A stretch of 64,000 nt of DNA from Marsupella aquatica (lineage: Eukaryota; Marchantiophyta), in NCBI GenBank assembly GCA_973895155.1, contig OZ316891.1:24552001-24616000 (forward strand), written 5' to 3'. The position numbers were made by a program, and so were the translations under genes. Below are positions 63,801 through 64,000 of the stretch, piece by piece. Positions within the stretch are counted from its first letter, which is position 1; every line of letters starts with the position of its first letter. The notes below the pieces were generated by a model. That model saw nothing but the letters and a program-made list of their open reading frames with translations. It was not told the origin of the DNA and searched no databases.

Positions 63801-64000
63801 CCAGATGGAGTCTGTCATCATTGCAGAGCTCGACAAGGAGCTAAGAGCAACCCAGGAGGAGAGGGCTACCTTGAAGAAGGAATTGGAGGAAGCCCACAGG
63901 GAGCAGGAGGAGGCCAAAAACGAGCTGGAGGGGGCACGTAAGGACCTGGATGAAACCCAAGAGGAGTTGGAGGAAATCATGAGGAAGATGGAGAACCTAC
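60820..64000 (+). mobile_element. Family A LTR running off the right edge
   Basis: Starts TGTGATGCCTAGACAGG, preceded by GGCCT, and belongs to the same sublineage as 22929-38414 and 49722-54390. It continues to the window end inside the coiled-coil coding part. Whether it is a solo LTR or part of a full element cannot be seen. Confidence 0.88.
60935..64000 (+). pseudogene. A-LTR ORF, nearly intact, one frameshift, continues past window
   Basis: ATG 60935 opens the frame. A one-base loss near 61516 (GCAACGTGC in place of GCAACGGTGC) ends it at 61522. From about 61519 the original frame is open without a stop to 64000, more than 820 codons, through the globular block, linker and most of the coiled coil. 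The GAGCAGCAGAGCAGG region is intact, so the 8-bp deletion of the complete element is absent here. Confidence 0.8.

Overview
This is nuclear DNA from a plant (a streptophyte), made almost entirely of transposons nested inside one another. The evidence is a Ty3/gypsy polyprotein without a chromodomain, a Mutator-like (MULE) transposase with a SWIM zinc finger, short GT-AG introns, 5-bp target-site duplications (TSDs) and decay by C-to-T nonsense changes. The species cannot be named from sequence alone. I see no ordinary host gene, rRNA, tRNA or CRISPR array.

Two long-LTR families dominate. Family A (LTR about 4.6-4.7 kb, TGTGATGCC...CACCACA) has gag-protease and RT-RNase H-integrase frames between the LTRs, and a further frame of about 1,200 codons (globular part plus long coiled coil) inside each LTR. 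Family B (LTR about 4.0 kb, TGTGACRCC...GTGACA) is seen only as LTRs, which carry an unrelated frame of about 880 codons with a similar layout. Matching TSDs give most of the nesting. 1-692 is an A LTR cut by a B LTR at 693. That B LTR holds a solo A LTR (2203-6903, CCCGT) and a degenerate A element on the + strand (8420-58608). The gag of that element is split at 14282/49121 by an approximately 35-kb MULE insertion (8-9 bp TSD). The MULE was hit by a solo B LTR (20963-40461, ACCAT), which was itself hit by a complete, very young A element on the - strand (22929-38414, GGTAC). Two further solo A LTRs lie at 43901-48607 (in the MULE) and 49722-54390 (in gag-pol). Past 58608 there is a rearranged junction, an inverted A-LTR piece, unassigned DNA with a 26-bp tandem repeat, and another A LTR running off the window from 60820.

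The most interesting unit is the MULE. Without the later insertions it has a split, decayed mudrA-type transposase gene on the + strand and, divergently on the - strand, a five-exon gene. That gene encodes a ParB-like segment, a long unassigned helical region, an AT-hook-like basic stretch and a C-terminal N6/N4 DNA-methyltransferase-like fold with a GSGS motif I but no visible DPPY motif. A 15-bp palindrome, TAGCGCCNGGCGCTA, recurs at least 16 times counting degenerate copies, only in the termini, the shared intergenic region and the introns of this MULE. I saw none in its exons or in the retroelements. This resembles the family-specific motif plus transposon-encoded anti-silencing protein of Arabidopsis VANDAL MULEs, but with a methyltransferase-like candidate. 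That functional link is inference.
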